A stretch of DNA of 64,000 bases from Prevotella sp. (lineage in GTDB: Bacteria; Bacteroidota; Bacteroidia; Bacteroidales; Bacteroidaceae). Where the stretch lies: positions 23,611-87,610 of the forward strand of contig JALETQ010000058.1 in NCBI GenBank assembly GCA_022781445.1, in the 5' to 3' direction. Position 1 is the first letter of the stretch; every line of letters begins with the position of its first letter. A model generated the notes under the pieces. That model made no database searches. It was not told the DNA's origin and saw only the letters and a list, made by a program, of their open reading frames with translations. Positions 60,533 to 64,000 of the stretch are shown here, one piece after another. The position numbers and the translations under genes were made by a program.

Positions 60533-60952
60533 ATGATTTCATACAATACCGAAGGCACAAGGATGCCCAAGATCAAGAAGCGCGAAACAAGTGCATGGAT
60601 CAAGCAAGTGGCTGCCGCTCACGGAAAGAAAGTGGGTTCGGTGGGCTATATGTTTGTGTCCGACAGCAATATTCTCGAGGTCAACCGGGCATACCTCGAC
60701 CATGATTATTATACCGACATCATCACTTTCGACTATACCGAAGGCAATACCATCAACGGAGATATCGTCATCTCCACCGATACCGTGAAGAGCAATGCCC
60801 TGCAACTGGGCAAGGACTACGACGAAGAACTTTATCGGGTCATCATCCACGGCATCCTGCACCTCTGCGGAATCGACGACAAAGGCCCCGGAGAAAGAGA
60901 AATCATGGAAGCTGCCGAGAACGAAGCTCTCCGCACACGCCCCCTGCCCTGA
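60533..60952 (+). CDS. ybeY: Endoribonuclease YbeY (rRNA maturation factor)
   Basis: 139 residues, close to the family minimum. VGYMFVSDSNILEVNRAYLD, TDIITFDYTEGNTINGDIVI and the metal-site helix HGILHLCGIDDKGPGE are present. H106 and H110 are the first two zinc ligands. The third ligand, His in the usual HGxLHLxGyDH, is Asp here (D116). YbeY acts in 16S rRNA 3'-end processing and ribosome quality control. It follows coaD by 18 nt and probably shares its transcript. Confidence 0.93.
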   Translation: MISYNTEGTRMPKIKKRETSAWIKQVAAAHGKKVGSVGYMFVSDSNILEVNRAYLDHDYYTDIITFDYTEGNTINGDIVISTDTVKSNALQLGKDYDEELYRVIIHGILHLCGIDDKGPGEREIMEAAENEALRTRPLP

Positions 60953-61162
60953 ACATCGTCAAGGCACGCTCGGATGCCGGCAAGCCGAAAACAAAAGCAT
61001 CGGCACACCCCGACCGGGACGAAAGGGTTCTCACGGTCAGGTTCAAGAACAAGAAAAATCAAAACATCATGCCGGGCACCAGTATGAGCAGACCAACCAC
61101 CTTACAGCCCGAGAAATGACCCGGTACATGACAACACGGAAAGGTTACCGGAAAAAAACAGC

Positions 61163-61205
61163 AAAAGTCCCGACCGTGAGTACAAATGTCACGGTCGGGA
61201 CTTTT
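61163..61205. terminator. Bidirectional terminator downstream of ybeY
   Basis: AAAAGTCCCGACCGTGA (61163-61179) and TCACGGTCGGGACTTTT (61189-61205) pair perfectly over 17 bp. It is about 210 nt past the ybeY stop. Confidence 0.85.
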
Positions 61206-61225
61206 ACGTATGGAAAGGCAAGCAA

Positions 61226-61400
61226 CCGGTTGTCAGACATTTTCTTCATCCTTTCACCCGAAGCGGTCTTGTTCGATTGTCGGGCAGACAGGCTGTCGGT
61301 TTGCCAAAGGAGCAACGGGCTACTGCAAGACAAGACGGCAGACAAGATGCAAGAAGGCAAACCTTCCTGTTGCCGTTCTCTGTGTGCCGGAAAGCAGACA
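61226..61400 (+). repeat. Degenerate family-A repeat
   Basis: Contains TCTTGTTCGATTGTCGGGCA, CAGGCTGTCGGTTT and GAGCAACGGGCTACTGCAAG, which align with the inverse of the copy at 19311 (TTTTGTTCGATTGTTGAGCA and GCGTAGCGGGCTACGGCGAG). The ends are decayed. Confidence 0.5.
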
Positions 61401-61480
61401 CGTCCAGAATATCCCATAAGAGACCGCCGGAGCTACAGACAAAGGTGCAACATAAGGATTACAATTTTTCCCATCAAACA

Positions 61481-61512
61481 TTTGGGAGAGTCAATAATAA
61501 TGCTGACCTTTG
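61481..61512 (+). promoter_or_regulatory. Promoter for korAB
   Basis: TTTG at 61481-61484, 20 nt, GACCTTTG at 61505-61512 (one mismatch to TAnnTTTG). The ATG is 35 nt downstream. Confidence 0.55.
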
Positions 61513-61547
61513 CAGGAACTTATTTACAAACAAACATTTAATACGAC

Positions 61548-63410
61548 ATGAATCTCAAAATCGAAGTAAAGGAATTGAATGAAGTCGTGGTACGTTTCTC
61601 GGGCGATTCGGGCGACGGAATGCAACTCGCAGGCAACATCTTCTCGACCGTTTCTGCCGAAGTGGGCAACGACATCTCTACCTTTCCTGACTATCCGGCA
61701 GACATCCGCGCTCCGCAAGGCTCGCTGACGGGTGTGTCGGGTTTCCAAATCCATGTGGGCGAAACGGAAGTTTTCACTCCCGGCGATTTGTGCGACGTAC
61801 TGGTATGCATGAATGCCGCCGCCCTGAAAACCCAATACCGCTTTGCCAAACCTCAAGCTACCATCATCATCGACACCGACAGTTTCGGCCCTTCCGATCT
61901 GAAGAAAGCCGAATTCAAGACCGACGATTATCTGTCGGAAATGGGCATCGACACCGATCGCGTGGTGGCTTGTCCGCTGACAACAATGGTCAAAGCCTGC
62001 TTCAAAGGTGAGGATATGGACAACAAGTCCATCCTGAAAAGCCGGAACATGTTTGCATTGGGTTTGGTGTGCTGGCTTTTCAACCGCGACGTGAAACTGG
62101 TAAGCAACTTCCTCAAGAAGAAGTTTGCCCGTAAACCCGATGTTGCCAACAACAATATCAAGGTGGTCAGAGCCGGTTACGACTACGGACACAATGTCCA
62201 TGCCGGAGTTCCCGCCACCTATCGCATCGAGTCGAAGGTAAAAAAGCCGGGCAGATACATGGACATCACGGGCAACAAAGCTACCGCTTATGGTCTCATA
62301 GCCGCTGCCGAGCGTGCCGGCATGACACTGTTTCTCGGCTCATACCCCATCACGCCTGCCACCGACATCCTGCACGAACTGTCGAAACACAAGAGTTGCG
62401 GGGTGAAAACCATGCAGTGCGAAGACGAGATCAGCGGTTGTGCCAGTGCCATCGGGGCCTCTTTTGCCGGTGCTCTGGCAGCCACTTCGACCTCGGGGCC
62501 GGGTCTATGCCTCAAGAGCGAAGCCATGAACCTTGCCGTGATGGACGAACTTCCGCTCGTGGTCATCGATGTGCAGCGTGGCGGCCCCTCCACGGGCCTG
62601 CCCACCAAGAGCGAACAGGGCGACCTGCTGCAAGCCCTCTATGGCCGCAACGGCGAATCGCCCATGCCGGTGATCGCCGCCCTCAGCCCCACCCACTGCT
62701 TCGATGCAGCCTATCATGCGGCCCGGATAGCCCTCGAACATCTCACGCCGGTGGTGTTGCTCACCGATGCTTTCGTGGCCAACGGGTCGGCGGCATGGCG
62801 ACTGCCCGACATCAACAAGCTGCCCGAAATCCATCCCCACCGCGTCACGCCCGATATGAAGGACGACTACACGCCTTACCATCGTGACGATGACTTGAAA
62901 GTTCGCTACTGGGCGGTGCCCGGACAAGAGGGCTTCACCCACATTCTGGGCGGACTGGAGAAGGACGGAAAGACGGGAAACATATCGACAAATCCGGAGA
63001 ATCACGACATGATGTGCCGCCTGCGTGCCGAGAAAATAGCCCGCATTCCCGTCCCCGACATCAAGGTCGACGGTGACTGCGAGGACGCCGATCTCCTCAT
63101 CGTGGGCTTCGGAGGCACTTACGGACACCTGCACACGGCGATGGAAACCCTCCGTCGGGCAGGTCACAAGGTGGCTCATGCCCAGTTCAAATACATCAAT
63201 CCGCTGCCGGCCAACACCACAGAAGTACTCATGAAATACAAGAAAGTGGTCGTTGCCGAACAAAACCTCGGACAGTTTGCCGCCTACCTGCGTGGCAAGG
63301 TCGACGGATTTGTACCCTATCAATACAACGAATGCAAAGGCCAACCTTTTGTTGTTGCCGAACTTACCAAGGCATTCGAAGACATCCTCCAACTTAACCA
63401 ACCCTTATGA
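61548..63410 (+). CDS. korA: 2-oxoglutarate (2-oxoacid):ferredoxin oxidoreductase, fused gamma-alpha subunit
   Basis: 620 residues. The N-terminal gamma domain (about 1-190) has VVRFSGDSGDGMQLAGNIFS and PDYPADIRAPQGSLTGVSGF. The alpha domain (about 240-620) has GSYPITPATDILHEL, QCEDEISGCASAIGASFAGA, STSGPGLCLKSEAMN and VIDVQRGGPSTGLPTKSEQG. This is the KorA arrangement. With KorB it converts 2-oxoglutarate (or a related 2-oxoacid) and CoA to the acyl-CoA, CO2 and reduced ferredoxin, or runs in reverse. Stop and korB start overlap by ATGA. Confidence 0.95.
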   Translation: MNLKIEVKELNEVVVRFSGDSGDGMQLAGNIFSTVSAEVGNDISTFPDYPADIRAPQGSLTGVSGFQIHVGETEVFTPGDLCDVLVCMNAAALKTQYRFAKPQATIIIDTDSFGPSDLKKAEFKTDDYLSEMGIDTDRVVACPLTTMVKACFKGEDMDNKSILKSRNMFALGLVCWLFNRDVKLVSNFLKKKFARKPDVANNNIKVVRAGYDYGHNVHAGVPATYRIESKVKKPGRYMDITGNKATAYGLIAAAERAGMTLFLGSYPITPATDILHELSKHKSCGVKTMQCEDEISGCASAIGASFAGALAATSTSGPGLCLKSEAMNLAVMDELPLVVIDVQRGGPSTGLPTKSEQGDLLQALYGRNGESPMPVIAALSPTHCFDAAYHAARIALEHLTPVVLLTDAFVANGSAAWRLPDINKLPEIHPHRVTPDMKDDYTPYHRDDDLKVRYWAVPGQEGFTHILGGLEKDGKTGNISTNPENHDMMCRLRAEKIARIPVPDIKVDGDCEDADLLIVGFGGTYGHLHTAMETLRRAGHKVAHAQFKYINPLPANTTEVLMKYKKVVVAEQNLGQFAAYLRGKVDGFVPYQYNECKGQPFVVAELTKAFEDILQLNQPL

Positions 63411-64000
63411 CCATGAGCGAATACACACCTCAATCCTATAAGAAAGGACAACCGAGATGGTGTCCGGGCTGCGGCGACCATTTTTTCCTATCGTCGCTCC
63501 ACAAGGCAATGGCCGAAATAGGCGTGCCGCCCCATGAAACGGCAGTCATAGGCGGCATCGGATGTTCGAGCCGGTTGCCCTATTATGTCAATGCCTATGC
63601 CATGCAGACCATTCACGGCAGAGCGGCAGCCATCGCCACAGGCATCAAAGTGGCCAATCCCTCCCTGTCGGTATGGCAGATCAGTGGTGACGGCGACGGT
63701 CTCGCCATCGGCGGAAACCACTTCATCCATGCCCTGCGTCGCAACATCGACATCAACATCGTGCTGCTCAACAACCGCATATACGGACTGACAAAGGGGC
63801 AATATTCGCCAACATCGCCACGCGGCTTCGTATCGAAGTCGAGTCCTTACGGCACAGTCGAAGACCCCTTCCGGCCTGCGGAGCTTTCGTTTGGCGCACG
63901 CGGAAAATTCTTTGCCCGCTCAGTGGCCACCGATGCCCCCGAAACCATCGAGATTCTGAAGGCTGCCCACCGGCACAAAGGAGCCGCCGTTTGCGAAATA
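63407..64000 (+). CDS. korB: 2-oxoglutarate:ferredoxin oxidoreductase beta subunit, partial
   Basis: 198 codons visible; the gene runs off the right edge. After MTMSEYTPQSYKKGQPRWCP comes CPGCGDHFFLSSLHKAMAEI, with Cys residues likely for an Fe-S cluster. GIGCSSRLPYYVNAYAMQTI and GDGDGLAIGGNHFIHALRRN are the thiamine-pyrophosphate site, with the NNRIYGLTKGQ motif completing it. It holds the TPP and transfers electrons to ferredoxin. An alternative ATG lies at 63413. Overlap with korA implies coupled translation and equal subunit levels. Confidence 0.93.
   Translation, partial: MTMSEYTPQSYKKGQPRWCPGCGDHFFLSSLHKAMAEIGVPPHETAVIGGIGCSSRLPYYVNAYAMQTIHGRAAAIATGIKVANPSLSVWQISGDGDGLAIGGNHFIHALRRNIDINIVLLNNRIYGLTKGQYSPTSPRGFVSKSSPYGTVEDPFRPAELSFGARGKFFARSVATDAPETIEILKAAHRHKGAAVCEI

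Larger units (their letters stand above)
60953..61547. other. 595-nt gap before korA
   Basis: About 200 nt with no recognisable feature, a strong hairpin (61163-61205), a degenerate family-A copy (about 61226-61400) and the korA promoter. No gene is supported. Confidence 0.6.

Noticed and set aside
19311..61400. Family-A repeats as insertion sequences
   Set aside because: At about 190 bp they cannot encode a transposase, and none is found nearby; they are at most non-autonomous elements.

Overview
The window reads as a Bacteroidales chromosome, most likely Prevotella or a close relative, with roughly 50% GC. The evidence is indirect but consistent: Bacteroidota promoters (a TTTG-like -33 box about 19-20 nt from a TAnnTTTG -7 box) and few purine-rich ribosome binding sites; a dcw cluster with MraZ, RsmH, an FtsL-like protein, a PASTA-bearing FtsI and GatB/YqeY after ftsZ; a two-gene 2-oxoacid:ferredoxin oxidoreductase; a TGS/PRK nucleoside kinase; and two very large secreted proteins whose ends resemble type IX secretion sorting domains. 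No species is claimed.

Layout. 1-4.5 kb: a partial secreted protein, an AGCS amino-acid:cation symporter, and a small exported Arg/Asn/Ser-rich protein. 4.7-19 kb: a Ctp protease, then two colinear giant surface-protein paralogues facing away from each other around a nucleoside kinase and an O-methyltransferase. 19.3-25.2 kb: rpmH, efp, a GT2 glycosyltransferase, radC and a GH20 hexosaminidase, bracketed by two inverted copies of a 193-bp repeat. 25.7 kb: tRNA-Leu(TAG). 26.3-43.8 kb: the dcw cluster, which makes peptidoglycan precursors and the divisome. It is cut between ftsW and murG by a terminator, two kinds of repeat and a new promoter. 43.9-48.8 kb (minus): dGTPase, a DUF2795 protein, a PduO-type cobalamin adenosyltransferase, a methyltransferase-like protein, an LpxH-like phosphatase and a DUF59 protein. 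49.3-53.2 kb: CDF metal exporter, patatin-like protein, RluA-family synthase, L-rhamnose mutarotase-like protein. 53.9-61 kb: a Cys/Lys-rich exported protein, SufS, RNase HII, NhaD, and the ruvB-coaD-ybeY group. 61.5-64 kb: korA and the start of korB.

Most genes are conserved housekeeping genes. The less expected material lies between them. (i) A MITE-like family with terminal inverted repeats has four full copies of 190-193 bp and at least six degenerate or truncated copies. (ii) Four short arrays repeat a degenerate AAAGGGCAGGTTTT unit at exactly 22 bp. (iii) Families (i) and (ii) tend to share gaps. (iv) Three TGGNG boxes at exact 10-bp spacing lie upstream of mraZ and fit a MraZ operator. 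(v) In ruvB and sufS the -7 box lies so close to the ATG that leaderless transcripts are likely. I saw no transposase, phage, CRISPR array or defence system.
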